NCBI GenBank assembly: GCA_019914995.1
Contig: CM034144.1
Location: 5,983,489 to 6,047,488 of the forward strand
From: Acanthochlamys bracteata
Taxonomy: Eukaryota > Streptophyta > Magnoliopsida > Pandanales > Velloziaceae
Length of the DNA stretch: 64,000 nt
Reading direction: 5' to 3'
The position numbers and the translations under genes are program-made. Of this stretch, positions 45,275 to 56,365 are shown piece by piece (position 1 is the first letter of the stretch; every line of letters starts with the position of its first letter). A model generated the notes under the pieces. It saw only the letters and a program-made list of their open reading frames with translations, was not told where the DNA came from and did no database searches.

Positions 45275-45590
45275 CTAGGTTGATGATTGTTCAGACACAG
45301 CTGTTGTAGATGATTTCTGAAGTGTTTGTCTATACCGAAAATCAGCAACCATATCGACCTCCACAATCTACCATTTGCAAAGTGTGGAATAGTTAGGCTG
45401 AACCAGTATGGATAATAAGGACCAGGCAACTTACGCAGCAGAAATTGTCAGTACATGTGCTGGAAAATTTCTCTCCTATTGTAGAAGCAAGACAATGTGA
45501 GTACATATAAATAACCTTGAGATCAGCACTCAGTTCTTGGACTGTGTCCTTCAATATACTGGCAGTAAAAAATCCAACAAGAAATGGCAT
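45275..45590 (-). CDS. Possible two-exon small protein, function unknown
   Basis: On the minus strand, an ORF from the ATG at 45590 to a strong donor (TGC/GTAAGTT, exon end 45435) joins in phase to a short last exon (45275-45367, acceptor GGTAG) ending TAG; 82 residues. The first 12-14 residues (MPFLVGFFTASILK) are hydrophobic, followed by a helical VQELSADLK stretch; the last exon reads IVEVDMVADFRYRQTLQKSS. The join keeps frame and both splice sites fit consensus. Upstream on the same strand are other exon-like pieces (see findings), so the true transcript is longer and the real start is uncertain. No family recognised. Confidence 0.3.
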
Positions 45591-47660
45591 GTTTATGAAT
45601 TTCACTCATCGACGATACAGCCAACACTGGAACACAAAGGTACTTCATAACAACCAGGACAAGCTCACCGATGAGCTGGTAATAAATTCCAATGGCTTTG
45701 GTCATGGAAAATATTTCACATGTTGAGGAAGAACTCCACTGATTCTTCTTGCAACACAATAAATCCCATTTATAGGTAGTTCATTAGGCTCGTCTGAAGT
45801 GTGCTGCAGTAAAATTTTAATGCGCATGGTACAGGAAAGCTCCTTCCACAAAGTTGACGGAAACCAAATGCACTACTCTTTGGTAACAAAGTTCCTTTAA
45901 GGTGATTAACCTATAAACAATGAGCATTCAGATCAAAACGGAGCTCAGAAAATTTTTTAACACAACAAGCATTCAGATCATAATGGAGCTCACAAAAACT
46001 TTAGGAAAACCGTTACTGCCAGAGAAGTAAACGATACAACAAGCCAATTTATATCAAAAAGTTAAGACATGAGTCCACAAGAAACATCAAACACATTGCA
46101 GGGACTCAGCTACAAATGACAATGATAGAAAGTGCAACCAAATGGAAAGAAAGCATGAATAAAGATGGCATGAAACCAAACAGCAACTTCATAATTCAAT
46201 TTCAGAAGATGTACAAGAACAACAATTGCCTATGCAGAATACAATAAAAGTCTTCAAGGATCATCTATGTGCAAGACGATAACAATTTATACTGACAGAC
46301 AGTTCACTACAAGGCACTTCAGCAACTCTGTCTTAAATCATGTTCAGAATGAATTTCAGGCAATTCTGGACTTCAATTACATGTAGAATCAGTTATTTCA
46401 ATAGATCATTATTGCATGTTCGAAAATCAAACATGAAGAAATGAAACCTCATGTATTCAAATCGTGAAGACATGACCAATTGACAACTAGCGATATAAAA
46501 AATGCTAGCAACAATAGACAAACAAGGCATTTATCCCAGCACAAAAGTTATTTCCATCCAGCTTTAGTGCTATTTCCATGAAAAATTTGTTGCATGTTGA
46601 AACCCATGAGCACCAAAAGATTGTGAGCAAGCATCAAACACACAGCACAATATCCGCGAGTGATATAAACAACAACACAAAAACTTGATATATCAGGTTT
46701 GTGCATTAGAAGCTTAATTCTTTCAAGTCAATAAAAGCAACTAATTACAAAGATATATTGCAATTTTACAAACTATAATCCACAGATTACTATGTGAAAA
46801 ACTGTATCACATTATTATAATGCAGTTCACTAGCTAGTATTTAGATTTCGCAAACAAGCAAACGGAGTTGAAGAATGTTTATTTTTTACAAACAAGACAA
46901 CGGAGTTGAAGAATACAAGCTCTTTAAGGGGTTCAAATTTAATACCCAAAGAAAGTACTTTATGCTTCAAGAGCAGTAAAAGAGAATAGAGCTATCAACT
47001 AATACCAAATCAAGAAAGCAGTTACTCCAAAAGTATGACAAAGCCTAAACAAAAGAAAAGAAAATGAGGATTGCGAGATTAGCAGCGAAGAAAATATTGC
47101 AACTTTTTAATAACAAACCTCCAAATGTAAACAAGAGAAGTGAATTTTACAAGATAAGCTGAGTTCATTTCATAACCTGAATCTTTTAATGGGAAATTTT
47201 GTACAAACATGAGCTGAAAACTAAACAAACCAAGCAATATGGGTTATCAAATTTCACTCAAAACCCTGCAATTACGTCAAAATGTGTTAAAAGTAGCAAA
47301 TTGAGAATGTTAAGTTTCAATCCAGAACCGAAATCCCAAGAGAAATATCTTATACAAACATGATCTAAAAGAAACAATCTGGGTTAACAAAATTTAGCAA
47401 AAACTATCTAAGGATTACCACAAAGAGGTTACCAAAAAAAAAAAAAAAAAAAAAAAGCATAAGTGAAGAAGCCGGGTTCAAATCAGTACCTGAAATTCAG
47501 AGGGCAGTTCTATGAATCTCGGTTTTTCATAAGATTTGAGCAAGAAATTAAGACAATCGCCGCCATTTCTCAGCACAAATTTGATCTTTACTGCTTTTGA
47601 TGGGGTTTTGGGTTTTCTGATTTATTTTCAGAAACACGAATTCCAACAGTGAGCTAACTA
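45591..47660 (-). other. Exon-like pieces of an unresolved minus-strand unit
   Basis: A first exon is likely at about 47650-47490 (contains an ATGGCGGCG start with an 18-codon ORF; donor CAG/GTACTG). A second opens at 45910 (acceptor TTTATAG) and runs through MRIKILLQHTSDEPNELPIN-type sequence to about 45780. I could not link them to the 45275-45590 exons in one frame, so this may be a non-coding or alternatively spliced transcript. An A23 run lies at 47434-47456. The long stretch between the two exon pieces (45911-47489) shows nothing else. Confidence 0.3.
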
Positions 47661-48518
47661 TCACGAAGAAGAAACTCTGGGTTGTTAACTTAGTGCATGT
47701 TTAGTTTTGATTTTATACTATTTTTTTATTTCAGATATTTTAAAAAATTTTAAAGTTTTTATGAAGTTTTAAAATCTGAAAATATAAATATATTATGTGC
47801 TTGTTACTAATATTTTGTAATTTTTCGTAAAAATATAAACTTGTTTTAAAAAATAAATATAAATTTTGTTTCATAAAAAATAAAAAAAGTACTTCTAAAT
47901 CTTTTATTAATAATAGCCTGAGTTTTAATTATACTGAGCCTTTATTGGGCAGCTTAGGCTTTCTTGATAAATAAGGCTTCAACATTGCCGAGCATATTTG
48001 GGCTCTCGTGGGCTTTTTTTAGCTTGGATTATTATTCCACTACTCTAATAAAGGGATGTTTGGATGTAACCATAGCTTTTTCTAAAATAAAAAATATTTT
48101 AATATTAAAAAAATATCTTTTTTATGTAAAAAATAATAATAAATAATAATAATATCTTACAATATAAAATTTTATATATTTTCTAAAATTTTTAAACAAA
48201 TTCTATAAAATAATATAAAATATTTATTAAAAAATATAAAATAAATGAAGTGTTTAAAATGCCGCCAAACAATCTAACCCCAAAGGTCCCCTTAGACTTT
48301 ATGTATTAGCCTCAGCTGTTAATAGGCTTGTCTAGGGTAAATAGTATTGGGTTTTTTCTAACAAAATAATTGTGGATACTTAGAGTTTGTTACGATTACA
48401 CAGAAGTCATTTTCCAACTAAAATTTGAATTTAAATTTACTTTTATATTTAATAAAATATATTATAAATTTATTGAACTTATTTCTAATTTACTTTTACT
48501 GAATTAAGTTCTACCAAA
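47661..48518. other. AT-rich modules, no gene
   Basis: 47698-47900 and 48051-48288 are AT-rich modules; the second has edges AAAGGGATGTTTGGATG and CGCCAAACAATCTAACCCC. Nothing else seen. Confidence 0.5.
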
Positions 48519-49303
48519 TATAGTTCAATCCGAAAACTCTCGACTCTGACAGTAAATCGATCCAAATTTGTAAAAAAATTGTATGTATAATTAATTTGTT
48601 TCGATCTATTTTGACTCGCTTCAACCTGATCGATCCGCCCGTCTGAACAAATCGGATTGAATAAAATTTTACAAAAATTAATTTAAAAAATTTAAATTAA
48701 AAATATATTTAATATAAAAATAATTATTAATAGTCTTATATGAAAAATAATATATAGTTTAGATTTTATATTTAGATATGATAATACAAAAATATAATTA
48801 ATTATATCTTATTTATAAATATTAATTATTAGTGATTTTTTAATTTTTATATTGTAAAATATTCAGATTCAAATATGTATATCCAAAAATATTGGTTATG
48901 TTTTTTTTATAATTTATCTATTTTATGATTTTATCTTTTTCTAATCTTCTAAATTATTTAAATATTTTTTATTATAAATTTTTTCTGTTACTATTATTGT
49001 TGGTGATGGTAATACTATAGTGGCAATATTTTAATTTTCGCTATGATTATTATTACTGTTATTATTAATAGTAATGCTATAGTAGAAGTACTTTAATTTT
49101 TTATTATGATTGGCGTTGCTATTATTATTGGTAGTGTCATGATGACAGTAGATTTTTTACTATAATTGTTATTATTATTAATCGAAAATAATTTAATATT
49201 ATTGATCCAATAGTTCGATTGGTTGATTCGACAGATTAATTCGAAAACCGTAATTTGAATAATTTTTCGGTTTAAGACGTCCGATCCGATTTGTATAATT
49301 ATG
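48519..49303 (+). mobile_element. hAT-like MITE, family 2, copy 1
   Basis: 785-bp non-coding element that aligns over most of its length with 50702-51479. Left end TATAGTTCAATCCG, right end TATAATTATG. Left flank CTACCAAA (48511-48518), right flank CTACCGCT (49304-49311): only the first five bases match, so the duplication is decayed. The interior has shared blocks such as ATATTTAATATAAAAATAAT and the TCGGTT-type ends. Confidence 0.7.
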
Positions 49304-50701
49304 CTACCGCTACCAAGTAGGCTCCATTTTAGATTAAGCAGGTTTGCACTATAACTAAGCGTAGTCTTTTTAACTAAAACAAGCAAGCTGCCAGCTAGCT
49401 TGTTCCCCAACATAGACAACATCTCAATACAGAACAAGAGTAAAGAAAGAACACAAACAGCAAGAGAACCAAAGAGCTACGAACAGAGAACCCTTGGAGA
49501 AGATTAATAATGGCGAGAGAAAGAGTTAGTTGGCCTGGCCTCTCTGCCACCGGCCGCCTAGATATCTTCTGCTACTTGCATACTGATTTGATCAAGACGA
49601 CGAACAGATGCAATGAGTCCCAGAAAACAGTACACCAATCACTGGACTCCACGTCATCATCATCGTCTTCTTCTCTCCCTAGGGTTTCTCAACCTCTGCT
49701 GCTGCTGCTGGTGGAAAACGTGTGCACGAGTGCAAACCCTAGAATAGCTGTATTCTATAGAGCTAAGAGATAGATGAATCTCACTCTGTTGTGCAGTCTA
49801 ATCGAAGCTTTCAATCTCAATCATCTCTACAACCAGCAAGCAGAAGTAGGAAGGACATCACCACTTGAATTTTTTATACAAAAAATATAAATTCTTTATT
49901 TTTTAATTTAAGGAGATATTATGAAAATTTTATTACAAATTTGAAGTATTTCTTAATAATATATAAAATATGTTACATTCTTTCATAAAATATTATTTTT
50001 TATTTATTTATTTTATCTTATAACTCTATTTTATGTATATTTTAGTACTATTGTCTATTTTTACTTTCATATGAATTTTTACTTAATTAAAATTTTGTTT
50101 TAAATTATACTTCACATATTTTAATTACTCATTTTAAATTTTTCTACTAAATTTCACCTTTTATTAAATTTTATTTTAGATATAATTTGTTTGTATTTAT
50201 TAAAACCCGTCATTAGCTATATATTTTAGGATTTTGTTTTTATTGTGTTGTGTTAAATGTTTTCGACTAAAAATATGTTTATTTTTTCAATTATCTAGAA
50301 ATAAGTTTGAAAAATAAATAAACTAATAATTACTAAAATAAAATTTGATATTAATTTTAAAAGTGTTTTTTATGATTGAATTTTAAACTTAAACTTTTAA
50401 TAAAATAATCTATTTAAAATTATGCTAAATTTATAAAAGATTACCATCTACGAATTACGAGGAAAAATTAAAAAATCGTGTGCTGCCGTAAAAGAAAAAA
50501 TATGTCTACTAATGTGCATGATTGAACTGCTATAAGCAAATTATTGACAAATATATTTTCTTCTTGTTTTGTTTTCTTCTACTTTATTTCATTTCTTTTT
50601 TGAAATTAGAGCTTTTTCGTTTTCTAAGTAATGTAAAATTGAATGATCTGATCTCCAGTTCCGGCTTTATCTACATACGAATCGTCCCATGAACTCTGCA
50701 A
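49304..50701. other. Spacer between the two family-2 elements, weak ORF
   Basis: Contains a single ORF of 87 codons at 49510-49773 on the plus strand (opens MARERVSWPG, serine-rich middle). It sits in a less AT-rich patch (49440-49870) between AT-rich DNA. No family recognised, and I would not call it a gene without transcript support. The rest (49870-50640) is AT-rich, with no gene. Confidence 0.35.
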
Positions 50702-51479
50702 CATAGTTCTCACATCCGAACCGATCCGTCTGCGTCGATCCGAACAGTAAATTGGTTCAGATTTAAAAAAAAAAAATATTTATGCAATCGATTCGTTTTG
50801 ATCTAGTTTGACCCGTTCGACCCGTCCTTCTGGATCAAACCGGGTTAAAACTTTTTTTAAAAATTAATTAAAAATTTTTAAATTTATGATATATTTAATA
50901 TAAAAATAATTATTAATAGCTCTATGTTGAAAAATAATATGTAGTTTAGATTTTGCATTTGGATGTGATAATACAAAAATATAATTGACTATCTCTTATT
51001 TATAAATATCAATTATTAGTGATGTTTAAATTTTTATATTGTAAAATATTTAGACTCAAATATGTATACATAAAAAATTAGTTATATCTTTTTTATAATT
51101 TATCTATTTTATAGTTTTATTTTTTTCTAATCTCCTAATTTATTTAAATATTTTTATTATAAAATTTAGTTGTTATTATTATTATTAGTTGTGGCAATTA
51201 TGGTGGCAATACTTCAATTTTTGCTGTAAGTATTATTACTGTCGTTGTTTATAGTAATGGCATAATAAAAATACTTTAATTTTTTATTATTATTGCTATA
51301 GCTATTATTATTGATAGTATCATTAGCAGTAGATTTTTTATTATAATTATTATTATTAATTAAAAATATTTTAATGTTATTGATCTGACGGTTCGACTGG
51401 TTGATCCGACGGTTCAATCCGAAAACCGTGACCCAAATAATTTTCCGGTTCAATGTCCTATTCGGTTCTTATAACTATG
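50702..51479 (+). mobile_element. hAT-like MITE, family 2, copy 2
   Basis: 778-bp non-coding element. Its left end CATAGTTCTCACATCCGAAC and right end, read in reverse, CATAGTTATAAGAACCGAAT form an imperfect inverted repeat. It is flanked by CTCTGCAA (50694-50701) and CTCTACAA (51480-51487), an 8-bp target duplication with 7 of 8 matching. The 8-bp duplication supports hAT. Direct repeat of copy 1 about 2.2 kb away. Confidence 0.8.
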
Positions 51480-53193
51480 CTCTACAAGCGCAAAATTTTC
51501 GTCCAACAATTATTCTAATTACAAAATTGCCATATTTTTCATCCATATTTAAATTTATATTTTATGTATTTAAATTATCACCGTATATTTTATTTTATTT
51601 TCACATAAAATTTTATTTTTATTAAATTTTATTTTAAATTTATTTTATATGTTTTAATATTATTTTGAATTCTATTTTTATTAATAATACCCTCAAGGTT
51701 ATTCCTAAAATAATATCCACAAAGATTTATGGATTTGAGTTAGCAAAATTTAAAATTATTGACAGTTTCCTCTAATACTTAATTGTATCAACTTTAAACT
51801 CAAATAATTATTTTTATAAATTATATTAAATTTAATTTTGTGCAAGAAAACGTGCTAAAAGGAATAGATCCTTTTTTATAAGAAATAAAAAACAATAATG
51901 TTATATTGATGAGTTAGCTCTTAAGGGAAAAAAAATAAAAAACTGCTACATGTCCTGATGCTACAGTGCTTTGAAATTTCTGTACTGGCAAGAAATTTGT
52001 GTTTCCTTTCTCTTGCTAACTTCTTCACACCCCCTTCATTTCTTTTACCTTCCCTTCTATCACCCTTCAATGGTTAAAATAAAGAAAAACCTGTTAAGTA
52101 ATTTCAGAATACATATAGCTACAAGCACTACACCATTTTTGCTGCTTGTAAGTAGCAGCTGTTTACAGATGGGGAAGAGCATGAAGGGCAAGAAAAGAGT
52201 TGTTATGGATTGGTAGTGTTATTTTTGTACCCCACCCTCAGTAGCAGTAGATGAAAGTGTGTTTGGTGAGTCTTGCAATAAATGAAACATTTCTCACAGA
52301 TGAGATCAAAGAGTTGTTTCTAGTACTTTCAAATGATCCACATTTTTGTTATATATATATGCACTTTATATTTAGATGTATATTGGTGCATATTGATTCA
52401 TATAAGATTAGTAAAAAATTCAAATTTAATTTTTACCATTAGAATGAAAATTTTGAATCGTTAATTCACCGATAAAATTTCAATTACGAATCTATTTTTA
52501 TCCGTACTTTTGTTCAAAATGATAAAAAAAAATAACAAAAATATAATATAAATTTTTTTTGTCATTTTGATCAAAAAATTAGATGAAAATCGATTCGTAA
52601 TTCGATTGAGTTGAAATTTTATTAGCACATTTTCAACTCATAGCATTTTATATCTAACGGTAAAAATTGAATTTTGAAGTTCTCCCAAAAGGTATCTATT
52701 CATATGTAGTGTTTAAGAGTATATATACAGCCGTTTTCTGAACTAATAATATACATCTTTATGTGATAAATTAGCTTTATTTGAGACTTGTGTACGTATC
52801 ACAACTCAACTCCAAAATTGATGAAACAACATAAGTAATTAACATGAAATTTGAATTTGATCATACATATATATGAGAGTTTATATTATACATTCAATAC
52901 ATGTACATGATTTTTCATAGAAATCCGTAGCCAACCTTTTCTCTGCCTGCACACACACAGTGTTGTACTTTCTCTCTTCACAAACATGTTCATTCTCTCA
53001 CGCATAAATCCCTCCGTCCCATTCCGGCCTAGAAATCCTCTGCATTCATTATCTTCTTTCCTTATAGATCTAATCCCTTCTTTGTTCTTCACCTCAAAGA
53101 AACCCTACTGCTATATCTACTCCTATCTCTTTGTTTTCAGTGTTATCTTTAAGTTTGTTGAGAGTTGCAGAGAACTAATTAGCTAAGCTAGTA
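51480..53193. other. NAC promoter region, no other gene
   Basis: AT-rich to about 51900. 51960-52220 has a less biased patch with an ORF-like stretch ending MGKSMKGKKRVVMDW, unsupported. A TATATATACAG-like sequence near 52727 is followed by the probable NAC leader. No gene I can identify. Confidence 0.4.
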
Positions 53194-54685
53194 ATGGAGG
53201 AAACGTTATGGGATTTGTTTGGTGAGGAAGCAAGTGATCAACAAGGTTTGCTACCACCTGGTTTCAGATTCCATCCAACAGATGAAGAACTTGTTACTTA
53301 CTACTTAGCTTCCAAGGTCTTCAATGGTGGTATTCTCTGTGGTGTTGAAATTCTTGAAGTTGATCTCAACCGGTGTGAGCCTTGGGAACTCCCCGGTATG
53401 TAATCTATCAATCAAACCCACGCACACGCATTTCTTCATCATCTTCTTCGATTATATATGTTGTTGTTGTTACAGAAGCGGCAAAGATGGGGGAGAGGGA
53501 GTGGTACTTCTACACACTGCGTGACCGGAAATACCCAACAGGACTTCGAACGAACAGAGCGACGGGAGCCGGTTACTGGAAGGCAACAGGGAAAGACCGA
53601 GAAGTGCGCGTGGCGGCGACGGCGGCTCTCGTTGGAATGAAGAAGACGCTTGTGTTCTACAGAGGCCGAGCTCCGCGAGGGGAAAAGACCAAGTGGGTTT
53701 TACATGAGTACAGGCTTGATGGACTTCTCTCTTCTTCTACTCGCCATGCATGCAAGGTTTTTATTTATCTCAAAATTTTCAATCTGCAACAAAAATTTAT
53801 TTCATCATTTGCTATACATTTCATGCAATTTCAGTGAAAGATTTTTAGGGTTCTAAAAATTTTTAAGAAATATTTAAAAGTGTTTTAAAAAAAGAGTTTT
53901 TATTAAAATAGTGTTTTGAAAATTTTTAGAAATTAAATTTTATAATTATATATAAATAATTATAATAGAATTATAACATAATTTTTTTACTTGTAAAATA
54001 TTGTAAAATATTTATTAAAAAATATAGAATTAAAAATTAAAATAAAACTGAGTTGAAATTATATTACGCCTTGGTCATTAAAAATTGTCTTTATCCAAAA
54101 TGCCAAAATTATTCATACAAACATATAAGATTCATTGTAAATTTTGTATTGCAGGAAGAATGGGTGATATGTAGAATATTCCACAAATGCACCTCTGAAA
54201 AGAAAAAAAGTTCAAACCCATACTGCCCCTCTTCATTACCATCATCAACAAACACTCGTAGCAACAACAAAGCAGCAAGCAACAATTTCTTCCTTGAATA
54301 CCCTTCATCATCTTCTTCTTCTTCTACTACTGTCCCTAATTACAACACCTTCTTCCCTACTATTGCACCACCAACCTTTGATCATAATCAACATCACTAT
54401 TTCCAAACCCTAGCAGAAACAAATTACAGTTACCAACTCCAAAATCTCTTCAACAACATGAACTCTCAATCTTCTTCTTCCATTAATGGAAACCATGAAG
54501 CAGCAGCTACACCCACGCCTTTGAAGTTACCAGAAACACTCCCTTCAACAAAGCATGAAGAAGAAGAAGACGAAGATGCAGTGATGATGCCTTCATGGTT
54601 TGAGTCTTATCTGCGCACAAACCCTTTGCTCTATGAAATGGGTCTTTACGATCATATCATGCAATCTGGTCCGTTGGTTCCTTGA
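53194..54685 (+). CDS. NAC domain transcription factor, NAM/CUC3-like
   Basis: Three exons (53194-53395, 53476-53756, 54155-54685) give 337 residues; intron positions are those typical of NAC genes. NAC subdomains A-E are intact: [20 protein letters not shown] (about 18-37), [74 protein letters not shown] and [12 protein letters not shown]. The acidic leader [18 protein letters not shown] and the [10 protein letters not shown] stretch resemble CUC3-type proteins, which set organ boundaries in meristems; that placement is my recall and not certain. The C-terminus is Ser/Asn/Thr-rich (typical activation region) with [10 protein letters not shown] near the end. Intron 2 carries an AT-rich module (about 53850-54050). 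Confidence 0.93.
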
Positions 54686-56089
54686 TCATCATAAGATCAA
54701 TATAGATATATAGCTTATTTACTTATTCATATGTATAATATGCAAGTGATGTGATGGAAAGATTAAGAAATATTTCGTATAATATATGTACGGCTTTCTT
54801 TTTTTCCTAATTGTTGGGTTGTGATATTACCAAACAAAATTTAAAGAAAAAACTTTGGAATTGAATGGAACGGTGATTTGATGGATTAGGGTTTGTTTCT
54901 CTGCTCTGCTCTCCTCTTTGCATCTGCATGGTGAGATGATTTAGCCATGCACGCATGAATGACGTGAGATTTAAATTTGAAAGATGAGATAGATAGAAAA
55001 ATGTGATTGCTGATGTAATCATGAATAGAGTTTAATGAAAATTATTAGGAAAACATATGATTTAAAAATATATAAGTTATATATTATAAAATGTATGTAT
55101 AAAGTTTTTTTAATAACTAAGAAAAAACTAGCTCATTTATAAGAATCCGAAAACTTCTTTGTTCATAAAAAATTTTCTGTTTTTCTTGGTCAATCCTAAA
55201 CGACCCCCTCAATGTTCCTAAATCCAAAAACGTTTCCAATAATTTCATGTTTGATCAAGTCACATCCAGAATGATTTGACGCACTGTTCGTTCCATGTTG
55301 AGATGAGGGCACGTAGTGACTAGTGAGTTTATAAAGAGACATTTAAAAATTACTTTATGAAATAAATTTTTTAAAACAAAAATATTTAAATATTTGTAAT
55401 AAATAATTTTAAATTTTTAAATAAAAAATAATATAAACAAAATTTTATAATATATTGGATTTTTATTTTTAATTATAAAATTTTATAAAATATTATAAAA
55501 ATATTTATTAAAATAATATTAAATATTTATTCAAATGATAAACATTTGAAAATAAATATCGAAACGTCCTCTTCCGAACTAAATATTTAAAAAATAGGTA
55601 TAAAAGTGAGTTAGAATTTATATTTGACCATAGTTTTAAAAGTGAAATTTTTATATTTAGTTATATTTAAAAGTGAATTTAAAAATAAATTTTTAATTAC
55701 AAAATAAGTATGCACTTTTGTATAGGTTTTTGTAGAAGAATCGTTTGTGAAAGAGTTGTTCTTTTTTATGGTGAACTTTTATCATATTAAAATATATTTT
55801 GAAATTATTTACTCAAATCAAATGGTCTTGTAAAAAGTGTAGGCCCATCTAGTACTACGATCCATATTTGTCTTAACAAAGTCCAATTGTTGTCAGCCCA
55901 GTTTTCCAAAGGGTGTTTCCGTCTTTTACAAGTCCCCATCTGCTGCCGCCATCTGTCCTTCAACTTCAACGGTTACAACTTTCGGTCAGTAAATAAAAGA
56001 ACAAAATATCTCAAAGCTTGTTTCTTGATTCGAGAGAGAGAGAGATGGAGGAAGCTTGATTCTGTGATTCTTGTTGTAGATAGGGAAAA
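54686..56089. other. NAC 3' flank, AT-rich module, OEP7-like promoter
   Basis: 54686 to about 54830 is NAC 3' sequence. 55330-55570 is an AT-rich module. 55850-56089 is the promoter and leader of the next gene, GA-rich just before the start codon. No gene found. Confidence 0.45.
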
Positions 56090-56365
56090 ATGGGAAGCGG
56101 AGATGGTAGAGAGAAGAACGTGTTGAAGACGGCGGTGGTGGTCGCCGGCGGGCTTGGGCTTGTTTGGTTAACCATGGAGACAGCTTTCAAGCCATGGCTG
56201 GATAAGATTCGGGCTTCGATCAAGAAATCTGACCCGGCCCTTGACGCAGATGACCATGAACCGAGAGTAGAACCTGTTGTTGCTGAAGAAGAAGATGGTG
56301 GTGTTGGTGTAGATGGACCGGTGACTACTGCAGCAGCACCAGCTCTGAGCAAGAAGGAGGATTGA
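56090..56365 (+). CDS. OEP7-like chloroplast outer envelope protein
   Basis: Single exon, 91 residues. OEP7 (also E6.7, OEP14) is a signal-anchored protein of the chloroplast outer envelope that inserts without a cleavable targeting peptide. The family pattern is clear: a hydrophobic anchor at about 13-29 (LKTAVVVAGGLGLVWLT), then ETAFKPWLDKIRASIKKSDP, with the basic cluster just after the anchor that directs it to the plastid envelope. The acidic tail (DADDHEPRVEPVVAEEEDGG) and the Ala-rich end make it longer than the roughly 64-residue Arabidopsis protein. Start is the ATG with a good context (AAAATGGG). Confidence 0.82.
   Translation: MGSGDGREKNVLKTAVVVAGGLGLVWLTMETAFKPWLDKIRASIKKSDPALDADDHEPRVEPVVAEEEDGGVGVDGPVTTAAAPALSKKED

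Noticed and set aside
48519-51479. One LTR retrotransposon with 780-bp LTRs
   Set aside because: The two direct copies have their own differing 8-bp flanks and inverted ends, and no primer site follows the first; two separate insertions fit better.
51971-52216. 81-codon plus-strand ORF ending KRVVMDW
   Set aside because: No family, no splice support, hydrophobic stretches from a pyrimidine-rich patch.
54807-55022. 71-codon minus-strand ORF
   Set aside because: In the NAC 3' flank, no family or splice support.
56011-56352. 113-codon minus-strand ORF
   Set aside because: Antisense of the OEP7-like gene.
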